Origin: Halovulum sp039180525
Lineage (GTDB): Bacteria > Pseudomonadota > Alphaproteobacteria > Rhodobacterales > Rhodobacteraceae
Direction: 5' to 3'
Length of the DNA: 64,000 bases
Assembly: GCA_039180525.1 (NCBI GenBank)
Contig: JBCDDF010000008.1
Location: 32,812 to 96,811 of the forward strand
Under the pieces are notes generated by a model. It did no database searches. It worked only from the letters and a program-made list of their open reading frames with translations, and was not told where the DNA came from. Positions 1 to 8,885 of this stretch are shown here, one piece after another (position 1 is the first letter of the stretch; the number at the start of each line of letters is the position of its first letter). Made by a program: the position numbers and the translations under genes.

Positions 1-691
1 CCGCAGTCTCATCCTGGAGGCTTTCCGTTCGATCATCCGCTGGCATGTCTTCGGTCGCGCCGAAAATCGCTTCGCGCACCAGGGTTTCCGGCGCGTTCTC
101 TGCCATGTCCTCGGTGAGGTCGTCCGCGGCCTCCTCAACCTGCTCGGCGTGTTCATCCAGCGTGTCGTCGGCCGTGTCGAATGCTTCCAACCGCGCCAGG
201 AACGCGTCATCGACGTCGTCGGAACCTGCCGCGTCGGAGCCGTCTTGCGCCTCTGCCGCCGCATCGTCGTCCGCTGCCGGGCGCGGCTCCGCGTCCAGTT
301 CCGCCGGATCTTCGCCATAATCTGCGTTGGTCAGCGAATCTTCGTCCCGTGCTGCGAGGTCGTCCGGCCCCGCATCCGCCCCGGCAGGCATCAGGGTCAT
401 CGCCGGCGCGGTCTCGTCCACTGCCGCTGCGGCGGGCATATCGATCCGGCGCACATAGACCCCGCCGGCGATCGGTTCCAACGTGATCTCGGTCCCGTCG
501 CGGTTGCGCAGCATCTGCGCCAGTGCGTCGAAATCCGCGATGCTGTTGTGCTGGCCCAGCGTGCTGCCTTCGGCCGCGCGTTTGCCGAAATAGGCGACGA
601 CGTCTTGCATCAGAGGGAACGGATCGTCGAAACCTTCCAAAACACAGGCGAAACTGCCGAAAGAGACGGCCATTTTCTTGTTCGGATCCAT
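1..691 (-). CDS. Acidic conserved hypothetical protein, 3' end cut by the window edge
   Basis: The minus-strand frame is open from an ATG at 691 to the left edge (230 codons visible). A good ribosome site (AGGAGAG) lies just upstream, and the gene diverges from thiN. The N-terminus begins MDPNKKMAVSFGSFACVLEG and reads as a small folded domain of about 80 residues. After it the protein becomes a long Asp/Glu/Ala-rich, probably disordered segment. This N-terminal pattern resembles hypothetical proteins in Rhodobacterales, some of which I recall being labelled chemotaxis protein CheA on weak grounds; no kinase motif is visible here. Function unknown. The frame and start are well supported; the family assignment is from memory. 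Confidence 0.75.
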   Translation of the reverse strand, partial: MDPNKKMAVSFGSFACVLEGFDDPFPLMQDVVAYFGKRAAEGSTLGQHNSIADFDALAQMLRNRDGTEITLEPIAGGVYVRRIDMPAAAAVDETAPAMTLMPAGADAGPDDLAARDEDSLTNADYGEDPAELDAEPRPAADDDAAAEAQDGSDAAGSDDVDDAFLARLEAFDTADDTLDEHAEQVEEAADDLTEDMAENAPETLVREAIFGATEDMPADDRTESLQDETA

Positions 692-798
692 ACCACTCTC
701 CTGCCTTCGGGCCGTTCGGGCCCGGAAATCTGTCAACCGCCGGGGCCGCACCGGCCCGGCCCTGGAAATCGCCCCGGCGACCGGCTAGGACGGCGCGG

Positions 799-1473
799 AT
801 GCCCGATCCGCTGTTTCATACCGACCGACCGACGACGCTGATCGGCGGTTCCGAGACCGCGCGCTTCGTCCTGGAGACGGCCCTTTCGCATGCCCCCGTT
901 CTGGTGGCGGCCGATGGCGGCGCCGACAAGGCGCTGACGCTGAATCACCGGCCCGTCGCCATAATGGGTGACATGGATTCGTTAACTAATCGGCAAACTT
1001 GGCGTAATTCAGACATTAAGATGTATCCGATAGGCGATCAGGATACGACCGATTTCGAAAAGTGTCTGGAATATGTGCAGGCGCCGTTGCTGCTGGCCTG
1101 CGGGTTCACCGGCGGGCGGGTGGATCACACGCTGGCGGTGATGGCGGCGCTGTATCGGTATCGCGCGCGGCCCGTCATCGTGCTGTCGCGGACCGATCTG
1201 GTGCTGCACTGGCCGGATGATCTGGTGCTGGATCTGCCGACCGGCACCCGGGTGTCGTTTCATCCGGTGGTGCCGGTGGCGGGGTTGGGATCGACCGGGC
1301 TGGCCTGGGATCTGGCCGGGCTGCACCTGGCGCCGGGCGGCCTGTTGGGCACCTCGAACCGGGCCACTGGCGGGCCGGTAAGCGCGCGCTTCGAGGCGCC
1401 CGGGGCGCTGGGCATCCTGCCGCTGGAGCATCTGCCGCAGGTGGTGGCGGCGCTCAGCATTCGGGCACGTTGA
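799..1473 (+). CDS. thiN: Thiamine pyrophosphokinase (thiamine diphosphokinase)
   Basis: Transfers pyrophosphate from ATP to thiamine, giving the cofactor thiamine diphosphate in the cytoplasm. The 224-aa protein shows the family's ordered motifs: ADGGADKAL near residue 35, GDMDSL near 55, DQDTTDFEK near 75 and GFTGGRVDHTLA near 100, which bind nucleotide, Mg and thiamine. The ATG at 799 is chosen because AGGA sits about 8 nt upstream and the protein then begins at the conserved fold; the same frame stays open further upstream without coding character. The 3' end overlaps the convergent serine dehydratase gene by 20 bp. Length is normal for the family. Confidence 0.9.
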   Translation: MPDPLFHTDRPTTLIGGSETARFVLETALSHAPVLVAADGGADKALTLNHRPVAIMGDMDSLTNRQTWRNSDIKMYPIGDQDTTDFEKCLEYVQAPLLLACGFTGGRVDHTLAVMAALYRYRARPVIVLSRTDLVLHWPDDLVLDLPTGTRVSFHPVVPVAGLGSTGLAWDLAGLHLAPGGLLGTSNRATGGPVSARFEAPGALGILPLEHLPQVVAALSIRAR

Positions 1474-2842
1474 CCGCCAGCCCGCCCTGAGAGGTTTCCT
1501 TGTATTTGGTGTCCATGTCGCGCCCGGTCTGGCGCATGGTTTCGATGCAGGCATCGAGCGACACCAGGTGCCGCCCGTCGCCGCGCAGCGCCAGAGAAGC
1601 CGCCGCCACCGCCTTTACCGCCCCCAAACCGTTGCGCTCGATACACGGCGCCTGGACCAGACCCCGGATCGGGTCGCAGGTCATGCCCAGGTGATGTTCC
1701 AACGCGATCTCGGCGGCGTTTTCGCACTGCGCCGGGGTGCCGCCCAGAACCGCGCAAAGCCCGGCCGCGGCCATCGCCGCGGCGGCGCCGACCTCGCCCT
1801 GGCAGCCGACCTCGGCCCCCGAGATCGACGCGTTGGTCTTTATAAGCGCGCCGATGGCGGCGGCGGTCAGCAGGAAATCGGGCACTCGCGTCGGCGCAGC
1901 ACCCGGCACATGGCGCAAGTAATAGGTCAGAACCGCCGGCACCACGCCCGCGGCACCATTGGTGGGTGCGGTGACGATCTGGCCGCCGGCGGCGTTGACC
2001 TCGTTCACCGCCATCGCATAGGCGCCGATCCAATCGTTCACGGTATGCGGCGCGGTCAGGTTCTGACCACGCTCGCGCAGCAGCGCGTCGTGCAGGGCCG
2101 CGGCCCGCCGGCGCAGGTTCAGTCCGCCGGGCAGCACGCCCCGGGTCGCCAGCCCCTCTTCGACGCTGGCCTCCATCACCGACCAAATTTTGTGCAGCCG
2201 CGGCCGCGGGTCGCGCCCGGAACGCGCGCGTTCGTTGGCGCGCGCGACATCGGCGATGGAAAGCGCGGCGGCCCGGGCACGCTCCAGCAGCTCGGCGGCG
2301 GTCGCGAACGGGTGCGGAAGGTCCACCGCTTCTGCCTCTGGCCCGCGATCGGCCATTTCGCGGTCGGTCAGAACGAAGCCGCCGCCGATGGAATAATAGA
2401 CCTCGTCGGCATGGAGCGCGCCGCGTGCGTCCATGGCCTGAAACCGCAATGCGTTGGGATGGCCCGGCAGCGCGGGCCCGTGGTCGAAGATGACGTCCGC
2501 CTGGGGATCGAAACGCAGGGGCGGCAGATCGTCCGGCGTCAGGCGGCAGTGCGCGCGCAGGTCGCGCAGCGCCGCCTCGGCCGCCGACAGATCGAACCGG
2601 TCGGGACGAAACCCGGCCAGGCCCAGAATCACCGCCCGGTCGGTGGCGTGGCCCTTGCCGGTCAACGCCAGAGAGCCATAGAGCCGGCACGTCACGCCCG
2701 CCGGCGCGCCGGCCCCGGGGATCAGCGCGGCCCCACTGCGCAGCAGATCCAGAAACCGCGCCGCGGCCACCATCGGCCCCATCGTATGCGACGAGGACGG
2801 TCCTATCCCCACCTTGAAGATGTCAAAAACGCTGAGCGGCAT
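1454..2842 (-). CDS. sdaA: L-serine ammonia-lyase (single-chain, [4Fe-4S])
   Basis: Deaminates L-serine to pyruvate and ammonia with a [4Fe-4S] cluster. The 462-aa chain carries both the beta domain (GPSSSHTMGPM at the N-terminus) and the alpha domain (APTNGAAG), so it is the fused type of E. coli SdaA. Likely cluster cysteines lie in AEVGCQ, GMTCDP and QAPCIERN. The chain ends in NVPEC; in the Legionella enzyme the C-terminal cysteine reaches back into the active site and ligates the fourth iron, and the same arrangement is possible here. The ATG at 2842 puts the family's usual MPLSVFDIFKVG at the N-terminus; an in-frame upstream start would add 20 non-conserved residues. Its 3' end overlaps thiN tail to tail. 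Confidence 0.93.
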   Translation of the reverse strand: MPLSVFDIFKVGIGPSSSHTMGPMVAAARFLDLLRSGAALIPGAGAPAGVTCRLYGSLALTGKGHATDRAVILGLAGFRPDRFDLSAAEAALRDLRAHCRLTPDDLPPLRFDPQADVIFDHGPALPGHPNALRFQAMDARGALHADEVYYSIGGGFVLTDREMADRGPEAEAVDLPHPFATAAELLERARAAALSIADVARANERARSGRDPRPRLHKIWSVMEASVEEGLATRGVLPGGLNLRRRAAALHDALLRERGQNLTAPHTVNDWIGAYAMAVNEVNAAGGQIVTAPTNGAAGVVPAVLTYYLRHVPGAAPTRVPDFLLTAAAIGALIKTNASISGAEVGCQGEVGAAAAMAAAGLCAVLGGTPAQCENAAEIALEHHLGMTCDPIRGLVQAPCIERNGLGAVKAVAAASLALRGDGRHLVSLDACIETMRQTGRDMDTKYKETSQGGLAVNVPEC

Positions 2843-2947
2843 GCGCTGTCTCCGATCGGGCGGGCAGTGCCCGGCCGCAATTCCCCTCGTCGCCGTCTGC
2901 AAAACCGCCTATAAGCCCGGGACGCAACCACAAACAGCGGAAAGAAC

Positions 2948-3733
2948 ATGCTTGCGCGGCTGGATCAGGCGGACACGGCGAAGCTCACTGCGGCCTATTT
3001 TGCCTCTTACCTGGTGGAAAGCGGTATGCGCGTGGGTTTGGGAACCGGCAGCACGGCGGCCTGGCTGGTGAAGCTTTTGGGCGCGCGCCGCCAGGCCGAG
3101 GGGTTGTCGATCCAGGCCGTGGCGACATCGGAGGCGACCGAGGCGCTGGCCCGGTCCTGCGGGTTGCCGACCGCCTCGCTTGAGGACACCGGCTGGCTGG
3201 ATCTGACCATCGACGGTGCGGACGAAATCGATCCGCAACTGTCGCTGATCAAGGGTGCGGGCGGCGCGCTGTTGCGCGAAAAGATCGTCGCCAGCGCCTC
3301 GGACCGGATGGTGGTGATCGCCGATCCGGGCAAGATGGTGCAGACCCTGGGCGAATTCCCCCTTTCCGTGGAAATCGTGGGTTTCGGTGACAGCGCCACG
3401 CGGACGATGATCCACGACGTGTTGGAAACCTCGGATGTCGACGGGTTGGATATGCGGTTGCGCGAACGCGCCGGCCTGCCGTTCGTCACCGACGAGGGCC
3501 ACTATATCCTGGATCTGCATCTGGAACGCATCGGCGACCCCGAACGCCTGCATGCCGCGCTGATCGGGGTGCCCGGGGTGGTCGAGACCGGACTTTTCTG
3601 CGACATCGCCGAGATGGCGGTGATCGGCGCGGCCTCGGGCGAGGTCGAATACATCACCCAGGGCGATGCCGAATACGTCATCGACACGCCCCAAGACGAC
3701 CGGCTGCAGCATCTGCTGAGCTATATCGACTGA
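2948..3733 (+). CDS. rpiA: Ribose-5-phosphate isomerase A
   Basis: Interconverts ribose 5-phosphate and ribulose 5-phosphate in the non-oxidative pentose phosphate pathway. The 261-aa protein has the family signatures GLGTGSTA (phosphate loop, about residue 35), TIDGADEID (about 92), and KGAGGALLREKIVA followed by VVIADPGKMV. Length is slightly above the usual 220-235 aa. The ATG at 2948 directly follows an AAAGAA stretch. It is 19 bp upstream of glutathione reductase on the same strand, so the two are probably co-transcribed, linking pentose phosphate flux (NADPH) to glutathione reduction. Confidence 0.95.
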   Translation: MLARLDQADTAKLTAAYFASYLVESGMRVGLGTGSTAAWLVKLLGARRQAEGLSIQAVATSEATEALARSCGLPTASLEDTGWLDLTIDGADEIDPQLSLIKGAGGALLREKIVASASDRMVVIADPGKMVQTLGEFPLSVEIVGFGDSATRTMIHDVLETSDVDGLDMRLRERAGLPFVTDEGHYILDLHLERIGDPERLHAALIGVPGVVETGLFCDIAEMAVIGAASGEVEYITQGDAEYVIDTPQDDRLQHLLSYID

Positions 3734-3752
3734 CCGAGGAAGGGCGCCCGCA

Positions 3753-5108
3753 ATGGCCGAATTCGACTACGATCTTTTCGTCATCGGCGGCGGCTCGGGC
3801 GGGGTGCGCGCGGCGCGCTGGACCGCGATGACCGGCGCCAGGGTAGGGCTGTGCGAGGAGTACCGTTTCGGCGGCACCTGCGTCATTCGCGGCTGCGTGC
3901 CGAAAAAGCTCATGGTCTTTGCCTCGCAATTTTCCGAAGCGGTGGAGGATGCCGCGGGCTTTGGCTGGAACCACGAGGGCAGCGATTTTGACTGGACCTT
4001 TTTCAACGAGAAGAAGGATCGGGAGATCGACCGCCTAGAAGAGGTCTATCAAGAGAACATGAAAAAGGCCGGGGTGGCACTGTACCGCGGCCGCGGCGTC
4101 ATCGAGGATCCGCACACGGTGGCGCTGTCGACCGGAGAGCGGTTCACCGCCCGCCACATCCTGATCGCCACCGGCGGCGCGCCGTTCATGCCCGAGGTGC
4201 CAGGCGTGGAGCATGCGATATCCTCCAACGAGATCTTCCATCTGCCCGAACAGCCCGCGCGGATGCTGATCGTGGGCGGCGGCTACATCGCGTGCGAGTT
4301 CGCGGGCATCATGAACGGTCTGGGCACCAAGGTGACGCAGTTCTATCGCGGCGCGCAGATCCTGCGTGGCTTCGATGACGAAGTGCGCGGCCATATCGCC
4401 GAAGAGATGCGCAAGAAGGGCGTGGATCTGCATGTCGGCCGCGACCTGGTGCATATCGAAAAGAAAAACTCGGGGTTGGAGGTTAAATGCACCGACGGCA
4501 CCTTCAGCGAGTACGACGTGATCCTCTATGCCACCGGCCGGCGCCCCGCGACGGAGGGGCTGGGGCTTGAGGAACTGGGCGTGAAGCTGGGCCGACAGGG
4601 CGCGGTGGAGGTCGATGCCTACTCGCAGACCGCCGTGCCCTCGATCTATGCCATAGGCGATGTCACCGACCGGGTCGCCCTGACGCCGGTGGCGATTCAC
4701 GAGGGGATGGCCTTTGCCGACACCGTCTTCAAGGGCCAGCCGCGTCCCGTCGACCACACGCTTATCCCGACCGCTGTCTTTACCCAGCCGGAGATCGGGA
4801 CCGTCGGCCTGACTCAAGAGGACGCCCGCGAAAGCCATGATATCGAAGTCTATCGTGCAACCTTCCGGCCGATGTTCCACGCCTTTGCCGACCGCGACCA
4901 GCGCATGCTGATGAAGGTGATCGTCGAAAAGGCGTCCCGCCGCGTTCTGGGCGTCCATATCGTTGGCCCCGGCGCGGCGGAAATGATCCAGATGCTGGGC
5001 ATCGCCGTGAAGATGGGCGCGACCAAAGAGGACTTCGACCGCACCATGCCGGTCCACCCGACGGCTGCGGAAGAGATCGTGACCATGCGCGACGCGTTGC
5101 CCGGGTGA
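3753..5108 (+). CDS. gor: Glutathione-disulfide reductase
   Basis: Reduces oxidised glutathione with NADPH using FAD and a redox-active disulfide. The 451-aa protein has the FAD Rossmann motif GGGSGG (12-17), the redox pair C43 and C48 in GGTCVIRGCVPKKL, a second Rossmann motif GGGYIACE with a following YRGAQILRGFD whose arginines favour NADPH, an ATGRRP segment, and the C-terminal HPTAAEE with His435 and Glu440 of the catalytic dyad. The start has GAGGAAGGG upstream. Glutathione supply may matter for the glutathione-transferase-like fusion enzyme at 17.5 kb, but no regulatory link is visible. Confidence 0.95.
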   Translation: MAEFDYDLFVIGGGSGGVRAARWTAMTGARVGLCEEYRFGGTCVIRGCVPKKLMVFASQFSEAVEDAAGFGWNHEGSDFDWTFFNEKKDREIDRLEEVYQENMKKAGVALYRGRGVIEDPHTVALSTGERFTARHILIATGGAPFMPEVPGVEHAISSNEIFHLPEQPARMLIVGGGYIACEFAGIMNGLGTKVTQFYRGAQILRGFDDEVRGHIAEEMRKKGVDLHVGRDLVHIEKKNSGLEVKCTDGTFSEYDVILYATGRRPATEGLGLEELGVKLGRQGAVEVDAYSQTAVPSIYAIGDVTDRVALTPVAIHEGMAFADTVFKGQPRPVDHTLIPTAVFTQPEIGTVGLTQEDARESHDIEVYRATFRPMFHAFADRDQRMLMKVIVEKASRRVLGVHIVGPGAAEMIQMLGIAVKMGATKEDFDRTMPVHPTAAEEIVTMRDALPG

Positions 5109-5198
5109 CGGAGCGCCGCATCTTGATTTTCCCGCCCCTCTCTACACCTATGGGGCAGGTTTCTGACCGGGCTTTAAAAACAGAGGTTTGACGGGCGT

Positions 5199-6395
5199 AT
5201 GCCATATCAGAACAATTCCGGCGGCCCCTGGGGCGGCAGTGGCGGCGGCAACAAGGGCGGCGGCGGCCGCGGACCCTGGGGCGGCGGTGGCGGCGGTGAC
5301 GACCGCGGTCGCGGCGGCGGCGGTGGCAACGGGCCCAACGGCCCGGGCCGCGGCCCCGGTGGCAACGGTTCGGATATCGACCGGATCGTGCGCCGCGGCC
5401 AGGAACAACTGCGCGTGCTCATGGGCGGTCGCGGCGGTGGCGGCGGTCGCGGCATCGGCCCCGAGGGGTTGGGTCGCGGCGGCGCCATCCTTCTGATCAT
5501 CGCGGCGCTGGGCACGTGGGCCTTTCTGTCTTTCTATTCGGTGCGTCCCGAACAGCGCTCGGTCGAGTTGTTCCTGGGCGAGTTTTCCTCGGTCGGTCAG
5601 CCCGGCCTCAACTTCGCGCCCTGGCCCTTCGTGACCCAGGAAAAGGTCGAGGTGACGCGCGAGCGCACCGTGCGCATCGGCTCCGGCGGGCGCGGCGACG
5701 AGGGGCTGATGCTGACCGGTGACGAGAACATCGTCGACATCGATTTCGAGGTGGTCTGGAACATAACCGACCCTGCGCAGTATCTCTTCAACCTGGCCGA
5801 ACCCGAACTGACAATCGACGCGGTCGCCGAAGCGGCGATGCGCGAGGTGATCAGCCGGTCGGAACTGGCGCCGGTGTTGAACCGCGACCGCGGTTTGATT
5901 GCCAGCGAGGTCGAAACCTTGGTGCAAAGCACGCTCGACAGCTATCAAAGCGGCGTCAACGTGGTGCGCGTGAACTTCGACCGGGCCGATCCGCCGCGCG
6001 AGGTCATCGACGCGTTCCGCGACGTCCAGGCCGCGGAACAGGAGCGCGACCGGTTCGAAAACGAGGCCGACGCCTATGCCAACCGCCGGCTGGCCGAGGC
6101 TCGCGGTGAAGCGGCCGAGCTGTTGGAGCGCGCCGAAGCCTATCGCGCCCAGGTGGTCAACCAGGCCACCGGTGAGGCCAGCCGGTTCGTCGCCGTCTAT
6201 GACGAATATGCCAAGGCCACCGAGGTGACCCGCAAACGCCTGTATCTGGAGACGCTGGAGCGTGTGTTGGCCGGCGTCGACAAGATCGTCATCGACGAAA
6301 GCGTCAGCGAAGGCGGGCAGGGCGTGGTGCCCTATCTGCCGCTGAACGAATTGCGCAACCCTACACCCGCCCGGACCGCAGGAGAGAGCCAATGA
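5199..6395 (+). CDS. hflK: FtsH protease modulator HflK (SPFH family)
   Basis: HflK pairs with HflC in a periplasm-facing SPFH complex around the membrane protease FtsH and modulates its activity. The 398-aa protein has an unusually long glycine/arginine-rich cytoplasmic N-terminus (residues 7-95), one membrane segment (about 95-113), then the SPFH/Band 7 domain (YSVRPEQRSVELFLGEF onward) and an alanine/glutamate-rich coiled coil from about 265 to 330. Its last codons overlap hflC by 4 bp, showing translational coupling. The Gly-rich leader is normal in kind for alphaproteobacterial HflK, though rich in long GGG runs. Confidence 0.95.
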   Translation: MPYQNNSGGPWGGSGGGNKGGGGRGPWGGGGGGDDRGRGGGGGNGPNGPGRGPGGNGSDIDRIVRRGQEQLRVLMGGRGGGGGRGIGPEGLGRGGAILLIIAALGTWAFLSFYSVRPEQRSVELFLGEFSSVGQPGLNFAPWPFVTQEKVEVTRERTVRIGSGGRGDEGLMLTGDENIVDIDFEVVWNITDPAQYLFNLAEPELTIDAVAEAAMREVISRSELAPVLNRDRGLIASEVETLVQSTLDSYQSGVNVVRVNFDRADPPREVIDAFRDVQAAEQERDRFENEADAYANRRLAEARGEAAELLERAEAYRAQVVNQATGEASRFVAVYDEYAKATEVTRKRLYLETLERVLAGVDKIVIDESVSEGGQGVVPYLPLNELRNPTPARTAGESQ

Positions 6396-7261
6396 CGCGC
6401 GTCGGTATTCTGGTCATCGTCCTCTTCGCGGCGTTGCTCGTGGCGCTGTCCTCGATCTTTCGCGTCGATGAACGGCAGAAGGCACTGGTCCTGCAATTCG
6501 GTCAGATCCGGGACGTGAAGGAGGATCCGGGCCTGGCCTTCAAGCTGCCCTTCATCCAGAACGTCGTGACCTATGACGACCGCATTCAGTCGCTGGACAC
6601 CGAACAGCAGGAGGTCACGCCGCTGGATGATCGCCGTCTGGTGGTCGATGCCTTCGCGCGTTGGCGGATCTCCGACGTGGTTCAGTTCCGTCAGGCGGTG
6701 GGGGCTGGCGGCATCCAGGCCGCTGAGGACCGGTTGGACGGCATCCTGCGGGCGCAGTTGCGCGAGGTGCTGGGGTCGGTGACGTCGAATACGATCCTTT
6801 CGGCCGACCGGGTGGCGCTGATGAACCGCATCCGCGACGCTTCGATCATCCGCGCGCGTGCGCTGGGGATCGAGGTCATCGACGTGCGCATCAAGCGCAC
6901 CGAGTTGCCGAGCCAGAACCTGGAAGCGACCTTCCAGCGGATGGAGGCGGAACGCGCGCGGGAGGCGGCCGACGAACGCGCCCGCGGGCAGGAGGCGGCG
7001 CAGCGGGTGCGCGCCCAGGCCGACCGCACCGCGGTCGAACTGGTGTCCGAGGCGCAGCGCGACAGCGACATCATCCGCGGTGAGGCGGATGCGGAACGCA
7101 ACGCCATCTTCGCCGAAGCGTTTGGCCGCGATCCGGAATTCTTCGCCTTCTACCGCAGCTTGGCCGCCTATGAGACCGCTCTGGACGGGGAAAACTCCAC
7201 ACTGGTGATCACGCCCAATAGCGAGTTCTTCGACTATCTGAAGTCCGACCAGCTTCAGTGA
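6392..7261 (+). CDS. hflC: FtsH protease modulator HflC (SPFH family)
   Basis: Partner of HflK in the membrane complex that regulates FtsH. The 289-aa protein starts with one membrane segment (residues 4-22) followed directly by FRVDERQKALVLQFG, the start of the Band 7 domain. A charged EAERAREAADERARGQEA-type coiled coil spans about 180-235, and the family's FFAFYRSLAAYE lies near 250. It overlaps hflK by 4 bp (ATGA) and the DUF2065 gene by 4 bp (GTGA), so all three are a tightly coupled unit. Length is typical. Confidence 0.95.
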   Translation: MTRVGILVIVLFAALLVALSSIFRVDERQKALVLQFGQIRDVKEDPGLAFKLPFIQNVVTYDDRIQSLDTEQQEVTPLDDRRLVVDAFARWRISDVVQFRQAVGAGGIQAAEDRLDGILRAQLREVLGSVTSNTILSADRVALMNRIRDASIIRARALGIEVIDVRIKRTELPSQNLEATFQRMEAERAREAADERARGQEAAQRVRAQADRTAVELVSEAQRDSDIIRGEADAERNAIFAEAFGRDPEFFAFYRSLAAYETALDGENSTLVITPNSEFFDYLKSDQLQ

Positions 7262-7446
7262 GCTGGTCGGACCTTGCGACAGCGCTGGCCCTCGTCGCGG
7301 TGATCGAAGGGCTGGCGCTGGCGCTTTTGCCGAAACGGCTGGACGACATGCTGGAAGTGCTGCGTGCGATGCCGCTGGAGACGCGCCGCACCCTGGGGCT
7401 GGGTCTGGCAGCGTTCGGCGTGGCGCTGCTGTGGGTGATGCTCTGA
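7258..7446 (+). CDS. DUF2065 small inner-membrane protein
   Basis: This 62-aa protein starts at a GTG that overlaps the hflC stop (GTGA). It has two hydrophobic segments (about 5-24 and 44-61) around a short basic loop containing PKRLDDMLEVLRAMP. This is the DUF2065 pattern, which commonly follows hflKC in proteobacteria; biochemical function is unknown, but the coupling suggests a role with the HflKC-FtsH complex. In many relatives a DegP-type protease gene follows; here the next gene is an aldo/keto reductase on the other strand. Confidence 0.85.
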   Translation: MSWSDLATALALVAVIEGLALALLPKRLDDMLEVLRAMPLETRRTLGLGLAAFGVALLWVML

Positions 7447-7685
7447 TCGGGTAGGCTTGGCCGCTCGGTCGGGTGTGGGTGCGCGCGGGACCATCGCAGC
7501 ACCGCGACCGCCACACATTCGACCCGGCGCCACCCGAACCAAGCCCAATGCGCCGGCGCCTTGTCTTTTTGTTCGGCGCACCGGATCGAGCCGCGACCGC
7601 CGTCCCGGTGTCGTCCTTGTGCCGTCACCTTGGCGGCGAAAGCCTGGGGTGCCGTGCGGCTGCCGCCGGCGCGCGCCCCGTGCGA
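7447..7685 (+). other. Gene-free gap after hflKC-DUF2065
   Basis: A 239-bp gap separates the DUF2065 gene from the 3' end of the convergent aldo/keto reductase. Short open frames exist but none shows a ribosome site with a recognisable family. The degP gene often found here is absent, and I could not recognise a degP remnant. No T-tract terminator is obvious. Confidence 0.5.
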
Positions 7686-8720
7686 CTATTCCGCGTCGAT
7701 CATCTGCTGGCGCTCCCCACCTTGCCGCGCCAGCATCCAGCCGGGATACTCTCCCGGCAGCGCGCTGACGGCGGCCAGCGCCGCCAATTCATCATCGCCG
7801 AGGGTTAGGTCGGTTGCGCCGATATTGTCGTTCAACTGATCCAGCCGTTTCGCGCCGATGATGACGGTGCTCACGACCGGCTGATGCAACAGCCAGGCCA
7901 GCGCAACCTGCGGCACGCTGCACCCACGATCGGTCGCGATGCCGCGCATGACATCGATCACGTCATAGGCGCGGTCCTTGTCGATGGGCGGGAAGTCGAA
8001 CGTGGCACGGCGGCCTTCCGCCCCCGTGCCGTCACGTTGAAACTTGCCCGACAGAAAGCCGCCGGCCAGCGGGCTCCACACCATCAAACCGATCCGTTCC
8101 GAAAGCAGCATCGGCACCAGTTCGCGTTCCAGATCGCGCCCGGCCAGACTGTAATAGGCCTGCAGCGAGATGATCGGTGCCAGGCGCCGCGCCTCGGCGA
8201 TGCCGACCGCCTTGACGATTTGCCACGCCGCCCAGTTCGACAGCCCCAGATATCGCACGCGGCCCTGCCGCACGAGTTGGTCGAGCGCCTCCAGCGTCTC
8301 CGCGATCGGGGTCGCCGGGTCGAACCCGTGGATCTGATAGAGATCGATGTGATCGAGTTGCAGCCGCGCCAGGCTCGCCTCCACCTGGCTGAGGATGTGT
8401 CCGCGCGACGTGCCGCGCGCGTTCGGCCCCGCGCCCATCGGCCCATGCACTTTGGTCGCGATCACCACATCGTCGCGCGCCACCCCCAAGTTTCGCAGGG
8501 CTTGGCCCAGGATCTCTTCGCTGCGCCCTTCGGCATAGATGTTGGCCGTGTCGATGAAGTTGATCCCGGCATCGAGCGCGGCCCTGGTCAGATCGTCGGC
8601 CTCCTGCTGCTGCAATTGCCCAATGGTGCCCCACATGCCCTCGGACCCGCCGAAGGTCATGGTCCCGAGGCACAGTTCAGAGATGAACAGACCGCTGTTT
8701 CCAAGGCGACGGTATCGCAT
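7686..8720 (-). CDS. Aldo/keto reductase
   Basis: NAD(P)H-dependent oxidoreductase of the aldo/keto reductase superfamily; the physiological substrate is unknown. The 344-aa protein begins MRYRRLGNSGLFISELCLGT, the usual N-terminus of the YajO/IolS-like branch. Visible signatures are FIDTANIYAEGRSEEILGQAL (catalytic Asp and Tyr near residue 60), VIATKVHGP with the catalytic Lys, LDHIDLYQIHGFDP with the catalytic His, and a C-terminal IIGAKRLDQLNDN that forms the cofactor-binding loop. The ATG at 8720 is preceded by AGGATA at normal distance; an upstream in-frame start would add 28 residues with no family match. Confidence 0.9.
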   Translation of the reverse strand: MRYRRLGNSGLFISELCLGTMTFGGSEGMWGTIGQLQQQEADDLTRAALDAGINFIDTANIYAEGRSEEILGQALRNLGVARDDVVIATKVHGPMGAGPNARGTSRGHILSQVEASLARLQLDHIDLYQIHGFDPATPIAETLEALDQLVRQGRVRYLGLSNWAAWQIVKAVGIAEARRLAPIISLQAYYSLAGRDLERELVPMLLSERIGLMVWSPLAGGFLSGKFQRDGTGAEGRRATFDFPPIDKDRAYDVIDVMRGIATDRGCSVPQVALAWLLHQPVVSTVIIGAKRLDQLNDNIGATDLTLGDDELAALAAVSALPGEYPGWMLARQGGERQQMIDAE

Positions 8721-8885
8721 GAGAAGTATCCTTGTGCTTTGGGTGTGGGTGGCGTGGCGGTCGTGGATCGACCCCGGGAACCAAAACAGAAGTTCACGCG
8801 GCAATTCAAGGCGGCGCGGCCGCGCGCCGGTCAGGCCCCGACGGATCGGCCGGGAACAAAGCCGTGACCGACGGACCGCGGTGCA

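Noticed and set aside
7447..7685. A degraded degP gene after hflKC-DUF2065
   Set aside because: The position fits, but no protease motif could be read in any frame.
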